This document shows positions 59,901 through 60,000 of a stretch of DNA of 60,000 bases, piece by piece (the stretch's first letter is position 1; each line of letters begins with the position of its first letter). The notes beneath the pieces were generated by a model. That model saw only the letters and a list, made by a program, of their open reading frames with translations, was not told where the DNA came from and searched no databases. This stretch comes from Cryptomeria japonica. Lineage: Eukaryota; Streptophyta; Pinopsida; Cupressales; Cupressaceae. The translations under genes and the position numbers were made by a program. The stretch spans positions 606,772,209-606,832,208 of the forward strand of contig NC_081413.1 of assembly GCF_030272615.1 (NCBI RefSeq), in the 5' to 3' direction.

Positions 59901-60000
59901 TAAATTTCAATCCACCTTGAAGCATAATCTTCTTCACAATTTCTTATCAAATCATCCTGAAAGTAGTGCTCATGATGATGCCCACTTAGGTGTTGTGCAA
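56913..60000 (-). repeat. E4 5' LTR, cut by window end
   Basis: Matches 32022-36480 in order without the two solo LTRs found there. Identity is about 85 percent by eye. A stretch of about 57 bases near 58000-58060 is absent from the other copy. The LTR is at least 3088 bp and not finished at the window edge. Confidence 0.78.
58740..60000 (-). pseudogene. Second copy of the E4 LTR-encoded protein (C-terminal part)
   Basis: On the - strand this repeats the coding pieces of 35190-36270: VRPMEAESVSPLAHISPQPTLETSF (near 59715-59645), an AFDNVRSNQNMKVKLSVDFVDK stretch (59250-59185) and the Ser-rich/coiled-coil end (near 58900). It is more broken than the left copy, with frame changes around 59600 and 59100. 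Its 5' part lies beyond the window. Confidence 0.65.

Overview
The window is a plant-type heterochromatic block made almost entirely of nested, decayed LTR retrotransposons. I see no ordinary host gene, rRNA or tRNA gene. Supporting evidence is tRNA-complementary primer sites next to LTR ends, TG...CA termini with 5-bp target duplications, Ty3/gypsy and Ty1/copia domains, and C-to-T-biased decay. It fits a seed plant with a large, methylated, repeat-rich genome. A gymnosperm is possible but cannot be proven from sequence alone.

Layout: E1, a very degraded + strand Ty3/gypsy element, runs from about 1.1 to 24.2 kb and is split by everything inside it. E2, a chromovirus-like Ty3/gypsy element (2462-15154, + strand), sits in E1 between protease and RT. 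It has 2.9-kb LTRs, and its 5' LTR carries a solo LTR. Its gag-pol frame runs 7645-12036 with no frameshift but twelve in-frame stops. A copia solo LTR (17111-18456), a GA/CT-rich inverted-repeat structure (about 18.76-23.07 kb) and a short solo LTR (23759-24091) also break E1. E3, a Tat-like Ty3 element (+ strand, primer site at 26166), is cut at 32022 by E4, a Tat-like Ty3 element on the - strand. E4 has very long LTRs: one from 32022 to beyond 36.4 kb, the other from 56913 past the window end. E4 is interrupted by solo LTRs, by a 2-kb insertion with TGATGCAA ends (42207-44246), and in gag by E5, a Ty1/copia element on the - strand (49546-56157).

Most notable: E2 has a small leader ORF (6870-7232) between primer site and gag. 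It begins like the N-terminal tail of histone H3, with TKQTARKS in the same register from the start Met, and ends in an acidic S/T-P region. The same element's pol ends in a chromodomain-like segment, so this may be a retrotransposon-encoded histone-tail mimic. Second, E4's LTRs contain coding sequence for a long protein I do not recognise. Third, both Tat-like elements carry an extra RNase H domain between protease and RT, not after the RT-linked RNase H.

All gene-like features are broken by stops or frameshifts and are called pseudogenes, apart from structural sites. Percent identities and ages are eye estimates only.
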